A DNA stretch of 64,000 nucleotides, taken from Lysinibacillus sphaericus (GTDB taxonomy: Bacteria; Bacillota; Bacilli; Bacillales_A; Planococcaceae). Each line of letters opens with the position of its first letter. Position 1 is the first letter of the stretch. The notes beneath the pieces were generated by a model, which did not search any database, was not told where the DNA came from, and saw nothing but the letters and a program-made list of their open reading frames with translations. This document shows, one piece after another, positions 19,865 to 27,888 of this stretch. A program made the translations under genes and the position numbers. The DNA lies in assembly GCF_001629735.1 (NCBI RefSeq), contig NZ_CP015224.1, positions 682,001-746,000 of the forward strand, read 5' to 3'.

Positions 19865-21010
19865 ATGAAAAAGCTAAAAATCGGCATTACCTGTTATCCA
19901 ACAGTTGGAGGCTCTGGTGTAATTGCAACAGAATTAGGCAAAATGCTTGCAGAAAGAGGGCATGAAATTCATTTCATTACCTCAAGCGTACCATTTCGAT
20001 TGAATAAAATTTATCCAACCGTCTTTTTCCATGAAGTCGAAGTTAATAATTATTCAGTGTTTCAATATTCACCATACGATATTGCATTAGCGAGTAAAAT
20101 GGCAGACGTCATCAAGGATGAAGAGTTGGATGTGTTGCATGTGCATTACGCAATTCCACATGCAGTATGTGCTGTGTTAGCACGTGAAATGAGTGGGCGA
20201 GATATTGGCATCGTTACAACACTTCATGGCACAGATATATCAGTGCTTGGGCAGGATTCTACGCTTTCACAGGCCATTAAGTATGGAATTGATAAATCTG
20301 ATATTGTGACGACCGTGTCACACGCATTAAAAGAACAAACTTATGAATTAATTGATACAGTTAAGCCCATTGAAACCATTTATAACTTTGTGGATGAACG
20401 TGAGTACTTCCCTCGTAATTCCAGAAACCTAAAAGAGCAATTTGGTATTCAAGAAGATGAAAAAGTTCTCATCCATGTATCTAACTTCCGCAAAATCAAG
20501 AATCTTCCACATATTATTGAAGCCTTTATGAAAATACGTGCTAATGTGAAGGCAAAGCTCTTATTAGTGGGTGATGGGCCCGAAAAGCATCGTGTAATGG
20601 ACCAAGTAAAGGAAAGTCCATATATGAAGGATGTTCTATTTTTAGGAAAACAAGAAAATTTAGCTGAGCTATATGCTATTAGTGACCTAAAATTGTTACT
20701 TTCTCAACAGGAATCGTTTGGACTGGTTTTATTAGAGGCAATGGCTTGTGGAGTACCTTGTATTGGAACAAATGTAGGGGGTATCCCGGAAGTCATTGAA
20801 CATGGTGTGGATGGCTTTATTGTGGACTTAGGAGATACTGAAACGGTAGCTGAATATGCTGTTCAGTTGTTGCAAGATGAGGAAAAATTGCTGCGTTTCA
20901 GAGAGGCAGCCATTCGAGCAGTCGGCGACAAATTCCACTCGTCCAAAATTGTAGAACAATACGAAAATCTGTACGAGAAGGTTGCGGAAAGAAATCATGC
21001 AAAACAATAA
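19865..21010 (+). CDS. bshA: N-acetyl-glucosaminyl L-malate synthase (bacillithiol step 1)
   Basis: GT4 glycosyltransferase joining UDP-GlcNAc and L-malate, first step of bacillithiol synthesis. 381 residues. Seen: [21 protein letters not shown] at the N-terminus (glycine-rich acceptor loop), [34 protein letters not shown], and the nucleotide-sugar motif [19 protein letters not shown] with EX7E near 283-291. RBS AGAAAGGATG. Overlaps the cca start by 14 bp. The deacetylase bshB1 that normally precedes it is missing here. Confidence 0.95.
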   Translation: MKKLKIGITCYPTVGGSGVIATELGKMLAERGHEIHFITSSVPFRLNKIYPTVFFHEVEVNNYSVFQYSPYDIALASKMADVIKDEELDVLHVHYAIPHAVCAVLAREMSGRDIGIVTTLHGTDISVLGQDSTLSQAIKYGIDKSDIVTTVSHALKEQTYELIDTVKPIETIYNFVDEREYFPRNSRNLKEQFGIQEDEKVLIHVSNFRKIKNLPHIIEAFMKIRANVKAKLLLVGDGPEKHRVMDQVKESPYMKDVLFLGKQENLAELYAISDLKLLLSQQESFGLVLLEAMACGVPCIGTNVGGIPEVIEHGVDGFIVDLGDTETVAEYAVQLLQDEEKLLRFREAAIRAVGDKFHSSKIVEQYENLYEKVAERNHAKQ

Positions 21011-22175
21011 AGAATGGCAAACAGCCTATTCAGTAATTGAACAATTAGAACAAGCAGGCTTTGAGGCAGTTATTGTAGGTGGAGCTGTTAGGGATGCTTT
21101 ACTGAATCGCCCTGCGCATGATGTCGATGTTGCGACAAACGCGCTGCCTGAAGAGGTAAAGTCAGTTTTTCAACGGACTGTAGATATTGGAATTCAGCAT
21201 GGGACGGTACTTGTTATCGTACCTGCTGGGCCAGTTGAGGTAACAACTTATCGTACAGATGGGGAATATACAGACCATCGAAGACCCGATAAAGTGCAAT
21301 TCGTTCGCTCTCTGCAAGACGATTTACAACGCCGTGATTTTACAATGAATGCCATCGCTATGCGTCATGATGGCACTTTTGTTGATTATTACGGGGGTCG
21401 TCAAGATATTGAACTTCGTGTTATTCGAGCTGTTGGAGATGCTGACAAACGTTTTGCTGAGGATGCCTTGCGCATGTTACGAGCAATTCGTTTTTCAGCA
21501 CAGCTTGATTTCACAATAGCGAAAGATACTATGACTGCGATACAAAATAGAGCGCCCGATATCGCTTTTATTGCAAAAGAACGAATTAAAGCAGAGCTAG
21601 ATAAGCTATGGCTTGGAACGTCCGTTTTTAGTGGCCTTCAAAAATTAGAGGAAAGTGGCTTGGCAGCTTATTTACATGGGAATTTTCAGGCTCATCGCTG
21701 GTATGATTTTCGGACTGAGGACAAGCATGTAGGCTGGGCTTATTTTGCTTTACTTCAAGGTGCAAATTGGCGAGAGATTCTACGGGATTATCGATTGTCC
21801 AATAAAGAAATGGCGTTCGTTAAAGCTGTATTGACAGCCTATGAAGCGTTAAATAGTGGCTGGACAAACATTCATTATTTTACCTACAAAGAACAGGAGT
21901 TAGAAGCAGCCATATATTTCGCAAAACTACTCCAACTGGACGTTTGTTTACCTAGCCAGCCTATTCGTGTATTACAGGATCAGCTACCCATTCAACAGAA
22001 GCAAGAAGTTGTGGTGAATGGAGCGGATTTACTTAAATGGTCTGGAAAAAAGGGAGGCCCTTGGGTAAAAGAAGTATTAGGCGACATACTGGAAGCCATA
22101 ATTCATAATGAACTTGAAAATGACCAGGAGCGTATAAAAAATTGGCTAGATTGCCACTACTTCCATGAAGCGTAA
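20997..22175 (+). CDS. cca: CCA-adding tRNA nucleotidyltransferase
   Basis: Class II nucleotidyltransferase adding or repairing the 3' CCA of tRNAs. 392 residues from ATG 20997, which has GGAAAG just upstream; the frame opens earlier at TTG 20982 without a good ribosome site. Motifs: [20 protein letters not shown] (catalytic DxD, about 21-40), [24 protein letters not shown], and [18 protein letters not shown]. Starts inside the 3' end of bshA, so it is co-translated. Same order in B. subtilis. Confidence 0.95.
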   Translation: MQNNKEWQTAYSVIEQLEQAGFEAVIVGGAVRDALLNRPAHDVDVATNALPEEVKSVFQRTVDIGIQHGTVLVIVPAGPVEVTTYRTDGEYTDHRRPDKVQFVRSLQDDLQRRDFTMNAIAMRHDGTFVDYYGGRQDIELRVIRAVGDADKRFAEDALRMLRAIRFSAQLDFTIAKDTMTAIQNRAPDIAFIAKERIKAELDKLWLGTSVFSGLQKLEESGLAAYLHGNFQAHRWYDFRTEDKHVGWAYFALLQGANWREILRDYRLSNKEMAFVKAVLTAYEALNSGWTNIHYFTYKEQELEAAIYFAKLLQLDVCLPSQPIRVLQDQLPIQQKQEVVVNGADLLKWSGKKGGPWVKEVLGDILEAIIHNELENDQERIKNWLDCHYFHEA

Positions 22176-22192
22176 GCATATATATATTGACA

Positions 22193-22232
22193 ACAAGCCG
22201 TCTCAGGAAAATGTGGGACGGCTTGTCATTTT
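22193..22232 (+). terminator. Terminator after cca
   Basis: 13-bp stem ACAAGCCGTCTCA / TGGGACGGCTTGT (one G-T pair), 8-nt loop, tail CATTTTAT. The tail is only moderately T-rich. Confidence 0.7.
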
Positions 22233-22320
22233 ATATCACTGATGGTCATTTCAGTTGATTTACAGTATGATGAAGTATAGTTACATAAAAAGCGGAGTTT
22301 ACAAAAGGATTGATGTGAAC

Positions 22321-23304
22321 ATGACAATTTCCATAAAAGACGAAATTTTAAAAAGAATACTGGCTGCCAATGGAGAAGCAGTTTCAGGTCAAGAATTAGC
22401 GGATTCCCTTGGTGTCTCAAGGACGGCTGTCTGGAAACATATGCAGACATTACAAGAAGAAGGCTACACGTTTGAAACGATAAAGAAAAAAGGCTATGTA
22501 TTAACAGGTGTACCAAATAGTTTAAGTCCCACACAAATTGACCTTTTTTTAAAAACAGAGCATTTTGGAAGAAAAATTCATTATTTCGATGTTGTAGATT
22601 CCACACAAACGATTGCCCATAAACTTGCACAAGAGGGTGCACCACATGGCACAGTCATTATTGGTGAAGAGCAAACAGCAGGTCGAGGTCGGATGGCTCG
22701 TCCGTGGGAATCAGTGCATGGTAGCGGTATTTGGATGACGATTATCGTTCGACCTGATGTCACACCTCAACAGGCATCCTCTTATACGCTTGTTGTCGCA
22801 GTGGCTGTCACAATGGCCATTACAACACTCTATAAAGATATTGAGCCAGCTATCAAATGGCCCAATGATTTATTAATTAATGGAAAAAAATGTACAGGTA
22901 TTTTGACGGAGATGCAGGCAGAGGCAGATCTGGTACAGGCATTACTAGTTGGCATTGGAATAAACGCTAACCAGGAGGCAGCCGATTTCTCATCAAATAT
23001 TGCGGAGATTGCTACTTCACTACGATTAGAAGCAGGTGAGGAAATTAATCGTGCAGCACTTGTAGCATTAATTTTACAGTACCTTGAGCAATTTACAGAG
23101 CTATATGTCGAAGAAGGATTTGCAAGTATTAAAACCCTATGGGAGCAGCTGTCTTGTACGATTGGTCAGCGTATTGAGGTGACGACAATACGAGAACGCT
23201 TTGAAGGGATAGCTAGTGGAATTACAGATGATGGGGTGCTACAGCTTACACAAGATGATGGTTTGGTCCGCACCATTTATGCAGGAGATATCAAAATACT
23301 ATAA
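22321..23304 (+). CDS. birA: Biotin--protein ligase and biotin repressor BirA
   Basis: Bifunctional enzyme: attaches biotin to carboxylases and represses biotin genes. 327 residues from ATG 22321 (AAAAGGAT upstream); the frame runs back to 22255. N-terminal winged HTH (EILKRILAANGEAVSGQELADSLGVSRTAVWKHM), then the ligase domain with GRGRMARPWES (biotinyl-AMP loop, near 120), WPNDLLINGKKCTGILTE near 180, and a C-terminal SH3-like domain (IGQRIEVTT). A weak promoter (TTGATT, 15 bp, TATAGT at 22255-22281) lies just ahead. Confidence 0.94.
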   Translation: MTISIKDEILKRILAANGEAVSGQELADSLGVSRTAVWKHMQTLQEEGYTFETIKKKGYVLTGVPNSLSPTQIDLFLKTEHFGRKIHYFDVVDSTQTIAHKLAQEGAPHGTVIIGEEQTAGRGRMARPWESVHGSGIWMTIIVRPDVTPQQASSYTLVVAVAVTMAITTLYKDIEPAIKWPNDLLINGKKCTGILTEMQAEADLVQALLVGIGINANQEAADFSSNIAEIATSLRLEAGEEINRAALVALILQYLEQFTELYVEEGFASIKTLWEQLSCTIGQRIEVTTIRERFEGIASGITDDGVLQLTQDDGLVRTIYAGDIKIL

Positions 23305-23340
23305 AAAAGAAGCTGCAAGGTGTGTACCTGCAGCTTTTTT
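23305..23340. terminator. Bidirectional terminator between birA and the DUF4097 gene
   Basis: Stem AAGCTGC-AGGT / ACCT-GCAGCTT (one bulged A), loop GTGT, with A tract 5' and T6 3'. Serves birA and the converging DUF4097 operon. Confidence 0.9.
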
Positions 23341-23357
23341 GATGACTTCAATTATTA

Positions 23358-24194
23358 TTATTTGAGTGAAACATTGACATCACCGTGCGATAAAGAAACG
23401 TTCAGCTGGTCATCACCCTTGTAAAGCTGAGTGACCTTGCCATTTTCTTCTGTGCCATTAACCGTTATATCCCCAAAACTTGTTTTTACTTCATAACCAA
23501 GATCACTTTGTTTATTTTGTAAGTGAAGCGTTGCATCTCCAAAGCTAGATGTAATGGTTGATGTCCCATTTAAAGTTCCAGCAATATGAATATCACCATG
23601 CTCACTTTCGATGTTTACACCATTACTAGAATATTGCTTGAACGTTAAATCCCCAAAGTCCTGTGTAATCTCTGTTTTCTCTCCAGTTATGTTGTTGAAG
23701 GTAATATCTCCGTAATTTTGCATTAAATTTAGCTGTTGATAATGCAACCCTCGAAGTGTTGTATCCCCGAATTCACTATCTATTACAATCGCCTCTATGC
23801 TAGTATTTGCTGGAACATAGATTTTGATAGAGGGAGAAGAAAAGCTAGAGAAGCCAAATGCAAACCCATTTTTTTTCTTTGCCTTTGTTTCAATCTGTAA
23901 AGTTCCATCTTCAACATGATACGAGACGTCTTGTTGTTCGAGTACATTCGTTTCCAGTTTATAATTGTCTTCAGTTGAGACAATGGTAATATCCCCATAA
24001 TCATTCACGATATTTATACTAGTAAACTTATCTAGGTTATATGATTCATGAATTAGTTTATGGCTACCTGGCACGTGAAGGCCATCCCCATCTTTGATAA
24101 TGAACCATCGACCTCCTGAAAAATAGCCGACCAATGTCAGTAAAATACCTAATGCAATTATGGTTATGGCAACAAGGGAGTTTTTAGAAGTCAT
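23358..24194 (-). CDS. DUF4097 beta-repeat envelope protein
   Basis: 278 residues. One N-terminal membrane anchor (LVAITIIALGILLTLVGYFSG) and an extracellular right-handed beta structure built of repeats ending in GDI/GDT/GDL (DYGDITI, EFGDTTL, NYGDITF, DFGDLTF, EHGDIHI, SFGDATL, SFGDITV, SHGDVNV). This is the DUF4097/LiaG-like family, commonly next to PadR and DUF1700 genes. Its ATG directly abuts the DUF1700 stop and uses AAAGGAGG inside that gene's end, so the two are translationally coupled. Probably part of an envelope-stress response; molecular role unknown. Confidence 0.88.
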   Translation of the reverse strand: MTSKNSLVAITIIALGILLTLVGYFSGGRWFIIKDGDGLHVPGSHKLIHESYNLDKFTSINIVNDYGDITIVSTEDNYKLETNVLEQQDVSYHVEDGTLQIETKAKKKNGFAFGFSSFSSPSIKIYVPANTSIEAIVIDSEFGDTTLRGLHYQQLNLMQNYGDITFNNITGEKTEITQDFGDLTFKQYSSNGVNIESEHGDIHIAGTLNGTSTITSSFGDATLHLQNKQSDLGYEVKTSFGDITVNGTEENGKVTQLYKGDDQLNVSLSHGDVNVSLK

Positions 24195-24797
24195 TTACAG
24201 GCCTCCTTTCTTTGTTTTCGTTATTTTATGGAACAATCTGCCCAATGTTTCTACAGAGACCAGGACGGTTTTCTTAATAAAACGCGCAACGAATGGAAAG
24301 AGTAAGACACCCAACCCTGTAATGATTAAGCCAACCCCCATAAATAATAATGCGGTTGGCCAATGCTCTGTTAAAATAAAGAATCCTGAAATAAGGGCAG
24401 CCATTCCGCCGATAAAAATACTTAAAATGCCAGCTCCAATCGCAAAAATCAAACTAATAATGACAGCACCAAATGAGACAATAAGGGCGATAGCTGTTGC
24501 CAGAAGTGGTAAAGAAAGCGGTGCAGAAAGGATAGCTAGAATAATAAGCCATATAGCTGTCATATTCTTTTTAGTCGATTTCTCCGAAGTGTTTTCTAAA
24601 TCTTTCAAGGCAAAATCTGCCAATATTTGCGAGGCAACATGAGAGGGGGAGCCTAGCTCTGAAATAACCTGTTGCTCATTTTCCTCGCCTGCTTCTTCAA
24701 AGTATTCTTCATAATAGGCAAGAGCCGTGTCTAACTCATGCGCAGGAAGTCGCCGTAATTTCCCTCGTAGCTTTTTCAAATAGCTATCTCTATCCAT
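24195..24797 (-). CDS. DUF1700 membrane protein
   Basis: 200 residues. N-terminal cytoplasmic helical region typical of DUF1700 (YLKKLRGKLRRLPAHELDTALAYYEEYFEEAGEENEQQVISELGSP) followed by four or so hydrophobic helices, glycine/alanine-rich in the middle (LIVSFGAVIISLIFAIGAGILSIFIGGMAALISGFFIL). Such proteins pair with PadR regulators and probably act as membrane modulators, but no activity is established. RBS AGGAGGG; overlaps padR by 8 bp. Confidence 0.88.
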   Translation of the reverse strand: MDRDSYLKKLRGKLRRLPAHELDTALAYYEEYFEEAGEENEQQVISELGSPSHVASQILADFALKDLENTSEKSTKKNMTAIWLIILAILSAPLSLPLLATAIALIVSFGAVIISLIFAIGAGILSIFIGGMAALISGFFILTEHWPTALLFMGVGLIITGLGVLLFPFVARFIKKTVLVSVETLGRLFHKITKTKKGGL

Positions 24798-25110
24798 CTA
24801 TATTCCCTCCTAAAAGTACACAATCAACCTTTTCCTTATACACTCGCCATTCTTTTAAAAGCTCTAATAATCGTATACGGCCATCCTCTGTAATTTGATA
24901 ATAGCGTCTATTTCTACCTTGATAGGGCTGATCGTAGGTTGTTAAATAATCCGCTTTTTGTAAGCGACGTAATACGGGGTACAGTGTAGACTCTGAAATA
25001 TCCATGACGGATTGTACTTGCTGAGTTAAGGAATAGCCGTATGCATCTTCTTTGTCCACAATGGCCAATACACAAGCATCTAGTAAAGCTGAGCCAAGCT
25101 GAAATGTCAT
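24790..25110 (-). CDS. PadR-family transcriptional regulator
   Basis: 106 residues, short PadR (PadR-s1) type: winged helix with YGYSLTQQVQ, ISESTLYPVLRRLQKADYLTTY and RNRRYYQITEDGRIRL, then a single C-terminal dimerisation helix (LLELLKEWRVYKEKVDCVL). Expected to repress its own operon until an envelope or chemical signal releases it. RBS GAGGTGG. First gene of padR-DUF1700-DUF4097, a common Bacillales trio that interrupts the birA-panB synteny here. Confidence 0.9.
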   Translation of the reverse strand: MTFQLGSALLDACVLAIVDKEDAYGYSLTQQVQSVMDISESTLYPVLRRLQKADYLTTYDQPYQGRNRRYYQITEDGRIRLLELLKEWRVYKEKVDCVLLGGNIDG

Positions 25111-25150
25111 CTTTCCACCTCACATTCATTACTTATACTTCATTTTATAT

Positions 25151-25202
25151 TATATGCCATATAGTATGTGGATAGTATATGACGTATAGCATTGATTGTC
25201 AA
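25151..25202 (-). promoter_or_regulatory. padR promoter with twin palindromic operator candidates
   Basis: On the minus strand TTGACA (25202-25197), exact 17-bp spacer, TATACT (25179-25174). Two palindromes of the form TATATGnCATATA occur at 25151-25163 (perfect) and 25176-25188 (one mismatch), starts 25 bp apart; the second overlaps the -10 box. Binding by the PadR protein is inferred from position and symmetry. Confidence 0.65.
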
Positions 25203-25241
25203 ATTTTATAAATGAAAGTTGTTATTATTAGAAAATAATAT

Positions 25242-25270
25242 TTGAAGATTACAAGTTTTATTGTTATAGT
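25242..25270 (+). promoter_or_regulatory. panBCD promoter
   Basis: TTGAAG (25242-25247), 17-bp spacer, TATAGT (25265-25270) preceded by TG (extended -10). It predicts a transcript start near 25277 and a leader of about 254 nt before panB. Confidence 0.7.
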
Positions 25271-25276
25271 ATGTGC

Positions 25277-25530
25277 TGAAGGGCAGTATCCATTGTGAAC
25301 GGCACCTTCTAAACGCAAGATCCAATACGAACAAATATCTGCCTTGATCTTTATGACAGGGACGGAAGAAAACAATACGTTCAACAAGTAGCTCACTTTC
25401 AAAGTGAAGCTAGCACCTCTTGCCGAGTTATGCAGGGGGCTTTTTGCTAACGAACGAAACACAACCCTTCTGTCCATTTTGGAACCGAGGGGTTTTTCTG
25501 TTTTCTTCCCTTAAAAAGGAGGACTACAAA
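25277..25530 (+). ncRNA. Structured panBCD leader (candidate Pan-type cis-regulatory RNA/attenuator)
   Basis: Long untranslated leader with no ORF. Seen: an AAGGGCAG-TAT arm (from about 25279) matching ATATCTGCC-TT (about 25336-25346); hairpin TAGCTCACTTT / AAAGTGAAGCTA (25388-25412); a GC-rich hairpin ending in T5 (about 25410-25445); and a final terminator at 25463-25497. GGACGGAAG (25360-25368) can pair with CTTCTGTCC (25467-25475), which would break the final terminator. A conserved 'pan' RNA motif upstream of pantothenate genes is known in Firmicutes; whether this leader matches that motif is inference. Confidence 0.6.
25463..25497 (+). terminator. Terminator inside the panBCD leader
   Basis: Stem AACCCTTC / GAGGGGTT (8 bp, one T-G), inner TCCA/TGGA with TTT loop, then five T, only 34 bp upstream of panB. 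Because it lies between promoter and gene it should act as an attenuator. Confidence 0.75.
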
Positions 25531-26370
25531 ATGAAAACGACAACAGATTTTTTAAAGATGAAAGCGGCAGGAGAGAAAATCGTGATGGTGACTGCCTACG
25601 ATTATCCAGCCGCTAAATTTGCAGAGGCTGCTAATGTTGACATGATTCTAGTAGGAGATTCACTTGGAATGGTTGTCCTTGGCTACGATTCTACAATGCC
25701 AGTGACTGTAGCAGACATGATTCATCATGCAAAAGCAACTCGACGTGGGGCGAAGGATACTTTTGTGGTAGTTGATATGCCATTTGGTTCCTATCATGGT
25801 GATGTCAATGAAACATTGAAAACGGCCATTTATATGATGCAAGAAACAGGTGCTGACGCCTTAAAAGTAGAAGGGGCAGGAGATATCATTCCGGTCATTC
25901 AAAAACTTACAACTGCAGGTATTCCAGTGGTTGCTCATTTAGGCTTACTGCCACAATCAGCAGGCGTACTTGGTGGATATAAGGTGCAGGGGAAAACGGC
26001 TGAACAGGCAACAAAACTTATTGAGGATGCCAAGCAGTGTGAAGAGGCTGGTGCATGTGCAGTCGTCTTGGAATGTATTCCACATCAGCTAACAGAAATT
26101 GTGTCAGCTCATCTTATCATTCCTACCATAGGTATTGGTGCAGGTGTAGAAGCAGATGGCCAAGTGTTGGTTTATCATGACATGTTAAGCTATGGCTCAC
26201 ATCATGTGCCAAAGTTTGTTCAACAATTTGCCAATATGGGGAAAGAGGCAAGTGAAGGAATGGTTCGCTATGTGGAAGCTGTCAAAGCAGGTACTTTCCC
26301 AGCACAGAAGCATTTCTTCACAATGAAAGAGGATGCATTAGACCAGCTATATGGAGGCGTCCAATCATGA
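25531..26370 (+). CDS. panB: 3-methyl-2-oxobutanoate hydroxymethyltransferase
   Basis: Adds a hydroxymethyl group from methylene-THF to 2-ketoisovalerate giving ketopantoate, first pantothenate step. 279 residues from ATG 25531 (AAAAAGGAGGA upstream); the longer frame to 25420 runs over the leader terminator. Motifs: [13 protein letters not shown], the metal/substrate block [20 protein letters not shown] near 40-60, VKVEG-like [15 protein letters not shown] near 133 and IPTIGIGAG near 203. Overlaps panC by 4 bp. Confidence 0.97.
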   Translation: MKTTTDFLKMKAAGEKIVMVTAYDYPAAKFAEAANVDMILVGDSLGMVVLGYDSTMPVTVADMIHHAKATRRGAKDTFVVVDMPFGSYHGDVNETLKTAIYMMQETGADALKVEGAGDIIPVIQKLTTAGIPVVAHLGLLPQSAGVLGGYKVQGKTAEQATKLIEDAKQCEEAGACAVVLECIPHQLTEIVSAHLIIPTIGIGAGVEADGQVLVYHDMLSYGSHHVPKFVQQFANMGKEASEGMVRYVEAVKAGTFPAQKHFFTMKEDALDQLYGGVQS

Positions 26371-27221
26371 AGGTCATGACAACGATACAAGCATTAACCG
26401 CTGAAATTCAAGCAGCTAAACAAGCTCATAAAACGATTGGCCTTGTTCCAACTATGGGATATTTACATGAAGGCCACTTAACATTGGCTCAAACAGCACG
26501 TGCAGAAAATGATTTAGTTGTCATGAGTATATTCGTCAACCCAACACAATTTGGACCAAATGAAGATTTTGAAAGTTACCCACGGGATTTGCCAAGAGAT
26601 ATTGCGTTAGCAGAGTCTGTCGGCGTAGACCTTGTATTCGCACCAAGTGTTGAAGAAATGTATCCGCAGGATGGTGGAATTCGTATTCATGCGGGTGAAC
26701 AGGCAACGATTCTTTGCGGAGCAAGTCGTCCTGGCCATTTTGATGGTGTGCTACAAGTTGTAGCAAAATTATTCCATCTTACACTTCCCACTAGAGCATA
26801 TTTCGGCCAAAAAGATGCCCAGCAGGTTGCCATTATTACAACAATGGTCCGTGATTTTAATTTTCCTTTAGACATGCGCGTCGTACCTATTGTCCGAGAG
26901 GAAGATGGATTAGCAAAGTCTTCTCGCAACATTTATCTAAGCGAATCGGAAAGAGAAGAGGCTCCTGCCATTCATGAAGCACTACAATTGGCTCGGGATA
27001 GCTTTTTAGCAACGGGAGATGTTAGGGAAGCATTAGCAAAGGCCAAAGCTCATATTCAAATACAAACTCATGGCCGAATTGACTATATTGAATTATTAGC
27101 CTACCCAGATTTAACACCAGTGACTGAAACGACACAACAAGTATTGTTGGCAGCTGCTGTGTATATTGGGAAGACACGCTTAATTGATAATAGTATCTTT
27201 ACTGTGAAAGAGGGACTATAA
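26367..27221 (+). CDS. panC: Pantothenate synthetase
   Basis: ATP-dependent condensation of pantoate with beta-alanine. 284 residues. HIGH-like motif [13 protein letters not shown] at about 29-41, [38 protein letters not shown] and the KMSKS-like [10 protein letters not shown] near 185. ATG overlaps the panB stop. Its beta-alanine could come from panD downstream or from the pyrimidine degradation locus at 47-53 kb. Confidence 0.97.
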   Translation: MKVMTTIQALTAEIQAAKQAHKTIGLVPTMGYLHEGHLTLAQTARAENDLVVMSIFVNPTQFGPNEDFESYPRDLPRDIALAESVGVDLVFAPSVEEMYPQDGGIRIHAGEQATILCGASRPGHFDGVLQVVAKLFHLTLPTRAYFGQKDAQQVAIITTMVRDFNFPLDMRVVPIVREEDGLAKSSRNIYLSESEREEAPAIHEALQLARDSFLATGDVREALAKAKAHIQIQTHGRIDYIELLAYPDLTPVTETTQQVLLAAAVYIGKTRLIDNSIFTVKEGL

Positions 27222-27223
27222 AT

Positions 27224-27607
27224 ATGTTACGAATGATGATGAATAGTAAAATCCACCGTGCAACAGTGACACAGGCAGATTTAAATTATGTCGGCTCCAT
27301 AACAATTGATGAGGACATACTTGAGGCAGTTGGTATGCTCCCAAATGAAAAGGTACATGTTGTTAATAATAATAATGGCGCTCGTTTTGAAACGTATATT
27401 ATTGCTGGTGAGCGTGGTTCAGGTGTAATTTGTGTGAATGGGGCGGCAGCCCGACTCGTACAGCGTGGCGATATTGTCATTATTATTTCCTATGTATATG
27501 TGGATAATCATGAGGCTAAGGATCATAAACCGACTGTTGCCATTATGGGAGAAGATAATTCGATTAAAGAAATGATTTCTTATGAACCAGAAGCAACAGT
27601 GATGTAA
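27224..27607 (+). CDS. panD: Aspartate 1-decarboxylase proenzyme
   Basis: Pyruvoyl-dependent decarboxylase making beta-alanine from aspartate. 127 residues; self-cleavage Gly24-Ser25 is in [10 protein letters not shown] exactly at the canonical position, confirming the ATG 27224 start. Also seen: [28 protein letters not shown]. Two base pairs after panC; last gene of panBCD. Confidence 0.97.
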   Translation: MLRMMMNSKIHRATVTQADLNYVGSITIDEDILEAVGMLPNEKVHVVNNNNGARFETYIIAGERGSGVICVNGAAARLVQRGDIVIIISYVYVDNHEAKDHKPTVAIMGEDNSIKEMISYEPEATVM

Positions 27608-27670
27608 GACAAGAGAACGTTTTACCATGATTCCAGAAACAAATGAGTAAAGTGGCTGGAAATCGATATC

Positions 27671-27725
27671 AAAAAGGAGGATGGCAAGGCTCATGACTGT
27701 AGCCGATTAGCCCATCCTCCTTTTT
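27671..27725 (+). terminator. Terminator of panBCD
   Basis: 14-bp stem AAAAAGGAGGATGG / CCATCCTCCTTTTT with an inner GGCT...AGCC arm in a 27-nt loop. The 5' arm resembles a ribosome site but no ORF follows. Confidence 0.88.
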
Positions 27726-27888
27726 ATGTAATCAAAACCGCTACAAAAGTACTGGTAAAATTTTGTTTTTCTAACTATTAAACTAGTTTGTGAAATTAAA
27801 ATTTTACAAATGTTCTAGTATTTTATGAGATATTTATGTAGAATTTAGTTGTTAGTACATCATTTTACTAGTGGAGGTATCATTTGTA

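Noticed and set aside
25479-25490. TGGAACCGAG resembles the T-box core TGGNACCGCG
   Set aside because: It lies in the loop and 3' side of the leader terminator rather than before it, and no T-box stem I, specifier loop or antiterminator arrangement is visible. panB is also not an aminoacylation-linked gene.
27671-27684. AAAAAGGAGGATGG read as a ribosome binding site for a small gene
   Set aside because: It is the 5' arm of the panBCD terminator and no meaningful ORF follows.
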